From Nitrososphaerota archaeon (GTDB lineage: Archaea; Thermoproteota; Nitrososphaeria; Nitrososphaerales; Gagatemarchaeaceae): 64,000 nt of DNA. Where the stretch lies: the NCBI GenBank assembly GCA_029785825.1, contig JAFLYY010000001.1, positions 248,001-312,000 of the forward strand, written 5' to 3'. Both the position numbers and the translations under genes were made by a program. This document shows, piece after piece, positions 7,911 to 15,898 of the stretch. How positions within the stretch are numbered: the first letter of the stretch is position 1; every line of letters starts with the position of its first letter. The notes beneath the pieces are model-generated. The model was not told the DNA's origin, searched no databases, and saw only the letters and a list, made by a program, of their open reading frames with translations.

Positions 7911-9389
7911 ATGGACTACATCCTCGCTGCGGTGGTGGTGCTGGGAGCGGCCGCACTGGGCACGCCGGTACTCCAGACCGTGGAAAGCCGGTTCAGAGCA
8001 GGAGCTTACGCCTCGATGGCCGCCCTGGCCCTGGCCATCGTCATGGTGGCGGCGAACACCGTCAACGGGGGGACAGGCATGGTCCCCTACTTTGGGAACC
8101 TGCTGGTGTCCGACCTCCTGGGGGACATATTCGCCCTGGTGGTGCTCTCGGTGACCCTGGCGGTGGCGGTGGCATCGCTCTACTCGTCACCGAACGGGCC
8201 GAACATCCCATCCTACTACTCTCTTCTGGTCTTCTCCGCTCTGGGGATGGTCCTCCTTTCGTACTCAGCGGACCTCCTCATGCTGTTCGTCGCATGGGAG
8301 TTGATGAGCCTTCCGACCTACGTGCTGGCGGGGTTCGACAAGAAGAGGGTCCAGTCGAACGAGGCCGCCGCGAAGTACGCCATACTCGGGGCGCTTTCGT
8401 CGGCGATCATACTCTACGCCATCAGCTTGACCTACGGGGTGGCGGGAACCACTCAGATGTCCGGAGTCGTGGCGAGGCTTGCCCTCGAGCCGTTCAATCC
8501 CCTCGTTAGCGTCGCTATCCTGCTCTTCGTCGTGGGCTTCGGGTTCAAGATGTCCATAGTCCCGTTCCACATGTGGGTCCCCGACGCCTACGAGGGTTCT
8601 CCACCAGCCATTGCCACCCTCTTCGCGACGGCTACCAAGAAAGCAGGTTTCGTGGCCGCCATCAGGGTCGTCCTGGTCATCGCCACCGTCTACGCCCTCG
8701 CCCCGAACTCCGTGTTTACCCTGGCGAATGTCCTTGCGGTCCTGGCTGTCATCACGATGACTCTTGGGAACGTCGCTGCACTCACGCAGAAGAGCATGAC
8801 CCGGCTGCTGGCCTACTCCAGCATCGCCCAGGCCGGGTACATCCTGGTCGGCTTCGCCATCTTCGCCTACAGCCAGCAGACAGGTGCCTTCGCCTACAAC
8901 GGCCTGCTCGGGCTGACGGGGTCGATCTTCCACATCGTCAACCATGCGATAATGAAGGGGGCCGCTTTCCTTGTGGCGATGGTCGTGCTCATGCAGCTCA
9001 AGAGAGGAGACCTCGGCGCGTACAACGGCCTGGCCAAGAGGATGCCTATCGCTGCGTTCACCCTGGCAGTCTCCTTCCTCGCGCTGGCGGGAGTCCCTCC
9101 TCTCAACGGCTTCTGGAGCAAGCTCCTGCTCTTCGTCTCGGTCATCAACACCCCCCTGGCCTGGGTGGCGGTCGCGGCGATACTGAACAGCGCCTTCAGC
9201 CTCGGATACTACTTCTGGGTCATCAAGCGCATGTATCTGGACCCGGGAGAGAGCACGGAGAGGGTCAAGGAACCTCTCTGGTCCGTGGCTCTGTTCGCGG
9301 TCCTGGTCGGCCTGATGATCGGGATAGGCCTATTCCCCCAGCAGTTCATCAGTCTCGCGTCAAGCGCGGCGTCGAGCGTCATCCCGTAG
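7911..9389 (+). CDS. nuoN: NADH-quinone oxidoreductase subunit N
   Basis: NuoN/ND2, the antiporter-like subunit nearest the quinone module, 492 residues. Diagnostic stretches include F-V-A-W-E-L-M-S-L-P-T-Y-V-L-A-G near residue 125 with the helix-5 Glu, and F-K-M-S-I-V-P-F-H-M-W-V-P-D-A-Y-E-G-S-P near residue 210 with the central Lys. It is the last gene of the membrane-arm cluster. A T-tract follows within 18 bp of the stop and the ATP synthase promoter comes next, so this is the likely operon end. Confidence 0.95.
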   Translation: MDYILAAVVVLGAAALGTPVLQTVESRFRAGAYASMAALALAIVMVAANTVNGGTGMVPYFGNLLVSDLLGDIFALVVLSVTLAVAVASLYSSPNGPNIPSYYSLLVFSALGMVLLSYSADLLMLFVAWELMSLPTYVLAGFDKKRVQSNEAAAKYAILGALSSAIILYAISLTYGVAGTTQMSGVVARLALEPFNPLVSVAILLFVVGFGFKMSIVPFHMWVPDAYEGSPPAIATLFATATKKAGFVAAIRVVLVIATVYALAPNSVFTLANVLAVLAVITMTLGNVAALTQKSMTRLLAYSSIAQAGYILVGFAIFAYSQQTGAFAYNGLLGLTGSIFHIVNHAIMKGAAFLVAMVVLMQLKRGDLGAYNGLAKRMPIAAFTLAVSFLALAGVPPLNGFWSKLLLFVSVINTPLAWVAVAAILNSAFSLGYYFWVIKRMYLDPGESTERVKEPLWSVALFAVLVGLMIGIGLFPQQFISLASSAASSVIP

Positions 9390-9402
9390 CCAAGGATGCC
9401 CC

Positions 9403-9407
9403 TTTTT
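9403..9407 (+). terminator. T-tract terminator after nuoN
   Basis: A CCCTTTTTCC run lies 13-18 bp after the nuoN stop codon. Archaeal RNA polymerase can terminate at such U-rich tracts without a hairpin. It lies just before the promoter of the ATP synthase genes. Confidence 0.4.
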
Positions 9408-9435
9408 CCGTCAGACGCGTTTCATTTGATGAACT

Positions 9436-9445
9436 CCTAAATAGG
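9436..9445 (+). promoter_or_regulatory. TATA box of the ATP synthase operon
   Basis: CCTAAATAGG is centred 28.5 bp upstream of the TTG start of the subunit E gene. With the usual 25-28 bp spacing from TATA to transcription start, the mRNA would begin at or within a few bases of the start codon, so the first gene is probably translated as a leaderless message. Confidence 0.65.
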
Positions 9446-9468
9446 TAACCCGAAGCCCTCGTCTGTCC

Positions 9469-10056
9469 TTGGGCCTCGAAGAAATCGTAGCCAAGATCAG
9501 CCAGGACGCGGACGAGCAGGCGGCTAGACTAACGTCGGATGCCAGAGACGAGGCCAAAAAGGCAACAGATTCCGCAAGGGCCCAGGCAGACTCGATTATT
9601 TCTGACGCGAAGGCTGAGGCAGAGAGAGAGGCGCGCGCCGAAAGGCTCAGGTCCGTGGCCGCGGCGCGGCTCGCCGCGAAGAGAGAGCTGCTCCAGGCAC
9701 GGGAGGAAGTCCTCAGTCGCTACGAGGACGTCCTGCGCAAGTCAGTAGACGACTTCATGGAGTCGGATGAGTACCTCGACTTCCTCGCGGGCGTCATAAA
9801 GGACGGGGTCTCGAAGATCGGAGAGGGGGCGATAGTCCACGTGACACCAGAAGACAGGAGTCGTCTGAAAGGCAAGAAGCTGCCAGGCGAGATGTCGAAG
9901 GACCAGGTCGACTTCAGAGGCGGGGCGCTCGTCATTTCAGTCGACGGCAAGCGGCGAGTAGACAACTCCATCGACTCCCTGCTCCGAGAGAGGAGCGACG
10001 CCATCAGGCTGAGGCTGGTCGAGAAGGTCTTTGGGGACGGGAAGAGCACCGCTTAG
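9469..10056 (+). CDS. atpE: A/V-type ATP synthase subunit E (peripheral stalk)
   Basis: Subunit E pairs with subunit H/G in the peripheral stalk that holds the A3B3 head still. The 195-residue protein starts with about 100 residues of Ala-, Glu- and Arg-rich heptad-like helix (A-R-D-E-A-K-K-A-T-D-S-A-R-A-Q type) and ends in the globular domain that contacts A and B, including V-D-F-R-G-G-A-L-V-I-S and V-D-N-S-I-D-S. The TTG start fits the promoter spacing and has no Shine-Dalgarno sequence. It is the first gene of the operon. Here atpE means the archaeal E subunit, not the bacterial c subunit. Confidence 0.88.
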   Translation: MGLEEIVAKISQDADEQAARLTSDARDEAKKATDSARAQADSIISDAKAEAEREARAERLRSVAAARLAAKRELLQAREEVLSRYEDVLRKSVDDFMESDEYLDFLAGVIKDGVSKIGEGAIVHVTPEDRSRLKGKKLPGEMSKDQVDFRGGALVISVDGKRRVDNSIDSLLRERSDAIRLRLVEKVFGDGKSTA

Positions 10057-10070
10057 CAGGTGGGCCGACC

Positions 10071-11135
10071 GTGGTTGACGCGATGTACGCCTACGCGAAC
10101 GCGAGAGTGAAGGCAATGCAGTCGGACCTATTCTCCCAGCAGAAGTTCGAGTCGCTGGTCTCGACCAAGGACTTCGGGGAGCTCACTCACGAGCTGAACC
10201 TGACCGTCTACAAGGACGACCTGGCGACCCTCGCCGTAAAGTACTCTGGGGCGGACCTCCTCGAGGCAGCCGTCCACAGGCACCTCGTCAGGATTTCGAA
10301 GAGCGTTCTGCTTCTCACGCCGGACGACTCGAAGGACGTCGTGTCCCTCATCCTCGGGAGGTGGGACATACGCAACGTCAGCCTGATCATAACCTCGAAG
10401 GCGATGGGTTATCCCCTCGGACAGATGACTGACGTCTTCCTCGTCTCCAGCACCGACTTCCCGCTCGGCCCCATGGCCGGGGTCCTTTCGTACTACGAGC
10501 TCAAGGAGCTCGCCGAAATGAAGGACGTGGCCGGTGTGGTGACCTGGGCGAGCAAGAGGTACGGAGGGGACTTCGAGGTCTATCTTGAGAAATACAGGAC
10601 GGACGGGGACATCGGCCCGCTCCTCCTCCAACTCGAGCTCACCTACCTCAGGCGGCTCATCCTTTCCGTCCAGGGGAGGTCCGGGGCGGACGCCAGGGTC
10701 GCGGTGGCGCTGAAGTCCTCGATCGACGAGAAGAACATCATTGCAGTGCTGAAGGGGAAGGCGCGCGGCGTGGGAGCCCAAGACATCGTACGATATCTCG
10801 TGGAGGGGGGAAATCTCTCTGTGGCGTCCCTGGCAGAGCTGTACAGGGGGGCGAACGTGGAAGAACTGGTCGAGGGGCTCAGGCAGCAGTATGACCTTTC
10901 AGAGGCGCTCCCGGCATACAGAGAGAGCGGCTTGGTCGCGCTCGAAAACCTCCTCAGCAGGAGGATAGCCCAGAAGTCGATAGCATCCCTGAGGGTCGCC
11001 CCTCCGTCCCTGTCGTCAATCGTAGCGTACATAATGCTCAAGGATCTGGAAATCGACAACCTCGTGAAGGTCATCCGGGGGAAGGAGTACAAGGTCCCTG
11101 ACAAGGAGATCAGGAGCTCCCTTGTCTATGCATAG
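10071..11135 (+). CDS. atpC: A/V-type ATP synthase subunit C (V-type d-like)
   Basis: Subunit C is the funnel-shaped adaptor between the central rotor (D/F) and the membrane c-ring. The protein has 354 residues and begins with Y-A-Y-A-N-A-R-V-K-A-M, the typical start of the family, followed by three related helical modules. The GTG at 10071 has AGGTGG at 10058-10063. An ATG four codons later is the only plausible alternative. It lies between E and F, as in the common archaeal order E-C-F-A-B-D. Confidence 0.9.
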   Translation: MVDAMYAYANARVKAMQSDLFSQQKFESLVSTKDFGELTHELNLTVYKDDLATLAVKYSGADLLEAAVHRHLVRISKSVLLLTPDDSKDVVSLILGRWDIRNVSLIITSKAMGYPLGQMTDVFLVSSTDFPLGPMAGVLSYYELKELAEMKDVAGVVTWASKRYGGDFEVYLEKYRTDGDIGPLLLQLELTYLRRLILSVQGRSGADARVAVALKSSIDEKNIIAVLKGKARGVGAQDIVRYLVEGGNLSVASLAELYRGANVEELVEGLRQQYDLSEALPAYRESGLVALENLLSRRIAQKSIASLRVAPPSLSSIVAYIMLKDLEIDNLVKVIRGKEYKVPDKEIRSSLVYA

Positions 11136-11181
11136 GGCGCGCAGCGCGGACTGGCGTGACCCAGCCGGGAGGGAGCCCTAG

Positions 11182-11511
11182 ATGGCTGAGAGGACAGACA
11201 AAACGATCGTCGTGGGGGATGACAAGGTCACCTTGGGGTTCAGACTCGCTGGGGTCTCCGAGTGGTACACTGTCGAAGGGGCCGAAGGGGCGAAGAAATT
11301 GTCCGAGCTGCTCGGTCGGGACGACGTCGGGATCATCATCGCCAGCAACTCTCTCAGGAAAGCCATGGACTGGAAGCTCCAGAACAGGGTGGAGTCCTCA
11401 TCCAAGCCGATAGTCGTCTTCGTCCCCAGCAGGGCCGGGGACGAGGAGGGGGCAGAAGAGACCTCGCTCCAGGACCTCATCAGAAGGTCGATAGGGATAA
11501 ATCTGGAATGA
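11182..11511 (+). CDS. atpF: A/V-type ATP synthase subunit F
   Basis: Subunit F is a small CheY-like rotor protein that binds subunit D in the central stalk. The 109-residue protein has the expected [10 protein letters not shown] strand-turn and the K-P-I-V-V-F-V-P-S strand. Its last 25 residues form a charged helix of the kind that inserts into the head. It follows subunit C by 46 bp and precedes subunit A by 22 bp. Confidence 0.85.
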   Translation: MAERTDKTIVVGDDKVTLGFRLAGVSEWYTVEGAEGAKKLSELLGRDDVGIIIASNSLRKAMDWKLQNRVESSSKPIVVFVPSRAGDEEGAEETSLQDLIRRSIGINLE

Positions 11512-11533
11512 GAAGGGGAGGGAAAACCATCTC

Positions 11534-13321
11534 TTGGGCATCATAGTAAAGATCTCGGGGCCGGTGGTCGAAGCGGAGCAGATGAGGGACGCCAAGATGT
11601 ATGACGTCGTCAGGGTCGGCGAGGAAGGGCTCATCGGGGAAGTCATCAGACTCTCCGGACCCAGGGTGGCCATCCAGGTCTACGAAGACACGGCCGGCAT
11701 CAAGCCGGGAGAAAAGGTCGAGAACACAGGCGCCCCGCTGTCGGCTGAGCTCGGGCCGGGGCTCGCGACGTCAATCTTCGACGGCATCCAGAGGCCTCTC
11801 CCGGTCATAAAGGAAAGGGTCGGGGACATCATCAAAAGAGGAGTCTCGGCCGAGGCCCTCGACAAGAAGAAGAAGTGGAAGTTCGTCCCTGTGGCGAAGC
11901 GCGGAGACAGGGTCACCGTTGGGGACGTGGTGGGGACGGTCCAGGAGACGGCCTCTACCCTCCACAAGGTGCTTGTCCCCCAGGGGGTGGCCGGGGAGAT
12001 AGCGGAGATCTCCGACGGGTCGTTTACGGTCGAAGAGCCGGTCTACGCGGTCAAGGGGGCGGACGGGACGAAGCGCCTGCCCATGATGCAGAGGTGGGAG
12101 GTCAGGAGACCGAGGCCCTACGCCCAGAAGCTCCAGCCCGAGAAGCCTCTGATCACCGGACAGAGGGTCATCGACGCCTTCTTCCCCATCGCCAGAGGAG
12201 GCTCGGCCTGCATACCCGGGCCTTTCGGCAGCGGCAAGACGGTCACCCAGCAGAGCCTGGCGAAATGGTCCGACGCAGACGTAGTCGTTTATGTCGGGTG
12301 CGGGGAAAGGGGGAATGAAATGACGGAGGTCCTCACCACGTTCCCCGAACTGGAAGACCCGAGGAACAAGAGGCCCCTGATGGAGAGGACGGTGCTGATA
12401 GCGAACACCTCCAACATGCCCGTGGCTGCCAGAGAGGCGAGCATATACACGGGGATAACGATAGCCGAATACTACAGGGACATGGGGTACGCGGTGGCGC
12501 TGATGGCCGACAGCACTTCGAGGTGGGCAGAAGCACTCAGGGAGATCAGCGGGAGACTGGAGGAGATGCCCGGCGAGGAAGGATACCCCGCTTATCTCGG
12601 GAGGAGGTTGGCCGAGTTCTATGAGAGGGCCGGAAGCGTCATCACTCTCGGCAGAGAGAAGAAGGAAGGGTCCGTAAGCGTGATTGGAGCCGTTTCCCCG
12701 CCGGGCGGGGACATATCGGAGCCCGTCTCCCAGAACACCCTCAGGGTCACCCGGGCGTTCTGGGGGCTTGACGCGAGCCTCGCCTCCAGACGGCACTTCC
12801 CGTCCATCAACTGGCTGACGAGTTATTCGCTCTACAAGGACGTGCTCGCAGGCTGGTATGCAGCCAATGTCTCCACAGACTTCCTCGAGATGCAGTCGAA
12901 GGCGATGCTCATCCTCCAGCAGGAAGCCGAACTCCAGGAGATTGTGCAACTCGTGGGGCCAGACGCCCTTCCAGAAAGGGAACGGGCGGTCCTCGACGCG
13001 GCGAGGATGATCAGGGAGGACTTCCTGCAGCAGAGCGCCTTCAGCGAGGTGGACGCGTTCACTTCGATGAAGAAGGAGAGGCTGATGCTCAGGGTCATAC
13101 TTTCATTCCACGACATGGAGCTGAAGGCAGTGGAGTCCGGGATCCCCCTCGCCAGGGTCCTCTCTCTTGAGGTCAGGGGGAGGATCGGGAGGATGAAAGA
13201 AATCCCCGAGGACAGGGCGGAAAGCGAGATATCCAGCCTCCTGGGGGACACGGAGGCCTCCTTCAGGTCGCTTGCACCGGAAGCGCAATCAGATGCGGCG
13301 GCAGGGAAGGGAAGTCCATGA
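11534..13321 (+). CDS. atpA: A/V-type ATP synthase catalytic subunit A
   Basis: The catalytic nucleotide-binding subunit, 595 residues. It has the N-terminal beta-barrel, the archaeal non-homologous insert, and the Walker A motif G-P-F-G-S-G-K-T near residues 229-236, followed by G-C-G-E-R-G-N-E-M with the catalytic Glu. No intein is present, although this subunit is a known intein site in some archaea. The TTG start gives [12 protein letters not shown], the usual N-terminus. Its end overlaps the subunit B start by 4 bp. Confidence 0.97.
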   Translation: MGIIVKISGPVVEAEQMRDAKMYDVVRVGEEGLIGEVIRLSGPRVAIQVYEDTAGIKPGEKVENTGAPLSAELGPGLATSIFDGIQRPLPVIKERVGDIIKRGVSAEALDKKKKWKFVPVAKRGDRVTVGDVVGTVQETASTLHKVLVPQGVAGEIAEISDGSFTVEEPVYAVKGADGTKRLPMMQRWEVRRPRPYAQKLQPEKPLITGQRVIDAFFPIARGGSACIPGPFGSGKTVTQQSLAKWSDADVVVYVGCGERGNEMTEVLTTFPELEDPRNKRPLMERTVLIANTSNMPVAAREASIYTGITIAEYYRDMGYAVALMADSTSRWAEALREISGRLEEMPGEEGYPAYLGRRLAEFYERAGSVITLGREKKEGSVSVIGAVSPPGGDISEPVSQNTLRVTRAFWGLDASLASRRHFPSINWLTSYSLYKDVLAGWYAANVSTDFLEMQSKAMLILQQEAELQEIVQLVGPDALPERERAVLDAARMIREDFLQQSAFSEVDAFTSMKKERLMLRVILSFHDMELKAVESGIPLARVLSLEVRGRIGRMKEIPEDRAESEISSLLGDTEASFRSLAPEAQSDAAAGKGSP

Positions 13322-14712
13322 GCCAGATAGAGTACACTTCGGTCACGAGGGTCGCCGGGCCGCTCCTCTTTCTAGAGGGGGTCAAGGACGCCGGCTACAA
13401 CGACCTGGTGGAGATCACGCTCCCTAACGGCGACACGAAGAACGGCCAGGTCCTTGACACGAGCGCCGGACTGGCAGTCGTCCAGATTTTCGGGACAACC
13501 ACAGGGCTGGACCTTCCGAACACCAGGGTGAAGTTCAAGGGCGAGACGGTCAAGCTCCCTGTCTCCGATGCGATGCTGGGGAGGATCTTCAACGGGCTGG
13601 GAGTCCCCAGGGACGGCGGTCCGCGGATTGTCTCCAGCGAACGACCAGACATCTCAGGGGGAGCGATCAACCCTTACTCCAGGGCCGAGCCGTCGGAGTT
13701 CATCCAGTCCGGGATATCCTCCATCGACCTCATGAACACGCTTGTGAGAGGACAAAAGCTCCCGATCTTCTCTGGGGCAGGGCTGCCGCACAACGACCTA
13801 GTGGCCCAGATCGCCCGCCAGGCGAAGGTCCTCGGCAAAGAGGAGAGCTTCGCAGTGGTCTTCGGGGCCATGGGGATGACGAGCGAAGAGGCAAACTTCT
13901 TCATCCGCGACTTCGAGAACACCGGAGCCCTCGAGCGGGCCGTGCTGTTCCTCAACCTGGCGGACGAGCCTTCCATGGAGCGCATCATCACCCCCAGGAT
14001 GGCCCTCACGACCGCCGAGTATCTCGCCTTCTCTCAGGACATGCACGTCCTGGTGATACTCAGTGACATGACCAACTACTGCGAATCGCTCCGCGAGGTC
14101 TCTTCAGCCAGGGAAGAGGTGCCGGGACGAAGGGGGTATCCTGGGTACATGTACACGGACCTCTCATCCATCTACGAGAGGGCGGGGAGGATCAAGGGGA
14201 AGAAGGGGTCGATCACCCAGATCCCGATACTCTCCATGCCTGGGGACGACATCACCCACCCGATTGCAGACCTCACAGGGTACATCACTGAAGGGCAGGT
14301 GGTCATGAGCCGCGACCTGCACCGCAGAGGGGTGTACCCGCCCATCGACGTCCTCCCGTCACTGTCAAGGCTGATGAACCAGGGGATTGGGAAGGGGAGG
14401 ACCCGCGAAGACCACAGAGGAGTCGCGGACCAGCTCTATGCCGCCTACGCCCAGGGGAAGGACCTCAGGAGCCTCAGCGCCATAGTCGGAGAGGCCGCCC
14501 TCACAGAGACCGACAGGGTCTATCTGAGGCTGGCTGACAAGTTCGAAAAGGAGTTCGTCACTCAGGGGAAGTATGAGGACAGGACCATCGAGGACGACCT
14601 CAGGATAGGCTGGGGGATTCTCAGCGCTCTCCCTGAGGGGGACCTGAAGAGGGTCAAGAAGGAGTTCATCGACAGGTACTACAAGGCGCCCGCTGCCGCC
14701 AAGACGCCCTGA
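13318..14712 (+). CDS. atpB: A/V-type ATP synthase regulatory subunit B
   Basis: The non-catalytic nucleotide-binding subunit, 464 residues, which alternates with A in the hexameric head. The P-loop region is the degenerate [10 protein letters not shown] near residue 150, as is normal for B. The [19 protein letters not shown] block near 275-295 is strongly typical. The start overlaps the subunit A stop (ATGA), which would help make equal amounts of A and B. Confidence 0.97.
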   Translation: MSQIEYTSVTRVAGPLLFLEGVKDAGYNDLVEITLPNGDTKNGQVLDTSAGLAVVQIFGTTTGLDLPNTRVKFKGETVKLPVSDAMLGRIFNGLGVPRDGGPRIVSSERPDISGGAINPYSRAEPSEFIQSGISSIDLMNTLVRGQKLPIFSGAGLPHNDLVAQIARQAKVLGKEESFAVVFGAMGMTSEEANFFIRDFENTGALERAVLFLNLADEPSMERIITPRMALTTAEYLAFSQDMHVLVILSDMTNYCESLREVSSAREEVPGRRGYPGYMYTDLSSIYERAGRIKGKKGSITQIPILSMPGDDITHPIADLTGYITEGQVVMSRDLHRRGVYPPIDVLPSLSRLMNQGIGKGRTREDHRGVADQLYAAYAQGKDLRSLSAIVGEAALTETDRVYLRLADKFEKEFVTQGKYEDRTIEDDLRIGWGILSALPEGDLKRVKKEFIDRYYKAPAAAKTP

Positions 14713-14730
14713 AAGAGGGAGTAGACAGTC

Positions 14731-15369
14731 ATGTCCGCCCGCGAGTCGGTCAAGCCGACCAGGATGGAGCTCCTCAGACTGAAGTCGAGGATACGCCTGG
14801 CCAACAAGGGGCTCAGCCTCCTAAAGCGGAAACGGGCCGCGCTGATCGTCGAATTCTTCAAGATAAACAGGAAAGCGCTAGACCTGAGGAAGAAGCTCAA
14901 GCAGACCATGGACAGGAGCTACACCTCGCTCAAGGTGGCCGAGATGTATCACGGGAGGATAACGCTGGAGAGCGTTGCCTACAGGGCAACGAGGATGAAG
15001 GGCCTCTCCATAACCACCAGGAACGTCATGGGGGTCAAGATCCCTGAGATCGCAGGGAGGGACGCGCAGTACAAGGTGATGAACGAGCAGTACGCCCTGG
15101 TGGGGCTGTCGGTCAAGACGGAGGACGCTATGGCGGGGTTCGCCGAGGCGCTACGGATCAGCCTCGACATCGCGGAGGTCGAGAACACCCTGAGAAAGAT
15201 ACTGGCAGAGGTGGAGAAGACCAAGAGGAGGGTAAACTCCATAGAGAACGTCCTGATACCCCGCCTCCAGGGCCAGGCGAAGTACATCTCCATGAGGTTC
15301 GATGAGATGGAGAGGGAGAACTTCGTCACCCTGAAAACGGTGAAGGCGAAGCTGTCCGCGGAAAAATGA
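14731..15369 (+). CDS. atpD: A/V-type ATP synthase subunit D (rotor shaft)
   Basis: Subunit D is the long coiled-coil rotor axle. The 212-residue protein begins with P-T-R-M-E-L-L-R-L-K-S-R, the family's N-terminal signature, and consists of two long helices broken by a central region, ending in a second coiled coil (N-S-I-E-N-V-L-I-P-R-L). Its stop overlaps the start of a 41-codon membrane microprotein, which is not part of the usual operon description. Confidence 0.93.
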   Translation: MSARESVKPTRMELLRLKSRIRLANKGLSLLKRKRAALIVEFFKINRKALDLRKKLKQTMDRSYTSLKVAEMYHGRITLESVAYRATRMKGLSITTRNVMGVKIPEIAGRDAQYKVMNEQYALVGLSVKTEDAMAGFAEALRISLDIAEVENTLRKILAEVEKTKRRVNSIENVLIPRLQGQAKYISMRFDEMERENFVTLKTVKAKLSAEK

Positions 15370-15491
15370 AGAGCAGCGGGTCTGACACCCGTCGCGGCTG
15401 GCTCGTCAGGAACTTCTGGCTGCTGACGATGCTCGTCAATCTGGTTATCCTCTTCGTCTTTCTCGTCGTCCTGATTATCGTGCTGTCCTGA
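15366..15491 (+). CDS. 41-residue single-span membrane microprotein in the ATP synthase operon
   Basis: ATG at 15366 overlaps the subunit D stop codon (ATGA). The frame runs 41 codons to TGA at 15489. The peptide has a polar, basic N-terminus (M-K-S-S-G-S-D-T-R-R) and one long hydrophobic helix from about residue 17 to the end, rich in Leu, Val, Ile and Phe. The basic side predicts a cytoplasmic N-terminus. Tight coupling to subunit D and a clean membrane helix argue that it is a real gene. I do not recognise it. Its position next to the stalk and membrane subunits suggests an assembly or accessory role in the membrane sector, but that is inference. Confidence 0.6.
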   Translation: MKSSGSDTRRGWLVRNFWLLTMLVNLVILFVFLVVLIIVLS

Positions 15492-15533
15492 AGGCCACAA
15501 CCTATTAATGCCGTCGATGGCGGGCCGGAAAAG

Positions 15534-15887
15534 ATGGCCGGAGCCGCCAAAGACCAGACTCAGCAGGCCGTTCAGCCTGAGCAGGCAGCAGTCCTTGAGC
15601 GCGTGAAGAGGGCAGAGGTGGAGGCGAGAGCAAAGCTCGAAGCGGCGGCGTCTCAGTCGGAGAAGATCAAAGCGGAGGCGAAGGAAGAGGCGGACGGGAT
15701 CGTCGCCGAAGCAACGAAAAAGGCGTCCGCTCTACGCTCTGAACTTCTACGGGCAGGAAGAGCAGAAACTGAAAGGGAGCTGGATTCCATAAGGCACGAG
15801 GCTTCCGAAGCGGCCGAAGGGGTCAGGCGCCAGAAGGAGAGAAAGATCCCCACTAAGGAGATACTCGACTCCGTCCTCACCCTGTAG
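15534..15887 (+). CDS. A/V-type ATP synthase subunit H (peripheral stalk, AhaH-like)
   Basis: The 117-residue protein is almost entirely one Ala/Glu/Lys/Arg-rich coiled coil (residues about 18-100), ending in the short R-Q-K-E-R-K-I-P segment. That is the form of subunit H (V-type G), which makes the heterodimeric peripheral stalk with subunit E. Similar low-complexity coiled coils occur elsewhere, but its place between D and I supports the call. It follows the microprotein by 42 bp and precedes subunit I by 11 bp. Confidence 0.78.
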   Translation: MAGAAKDQTQQAVQPEQAAVLERVKRAEVEARAKLEAAASQSEKIKAEAKEEADGIVAEATKKASALRSELLRAGRAETERELDSIRHEASEAAEGVRRQKERKIPTKEILDSVLTL

Positions 15888-15898
15888 GTAGAAGCGCT

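Noticed and set aside
11771-12949. A 392-codon open frame on the minus strand inside the ATP synthase A gene
   Set aside because: It lies wholly within a gene with an intact P-loop and conserved blocks and has no recognisable features; it is a GC-bias shadow.
15520-15887. Low-complexity coiled coil as a non-functional frame
   Set aside because: Its length, charge pattern and position between D and I fit subunit H, so it was kept as a gene.
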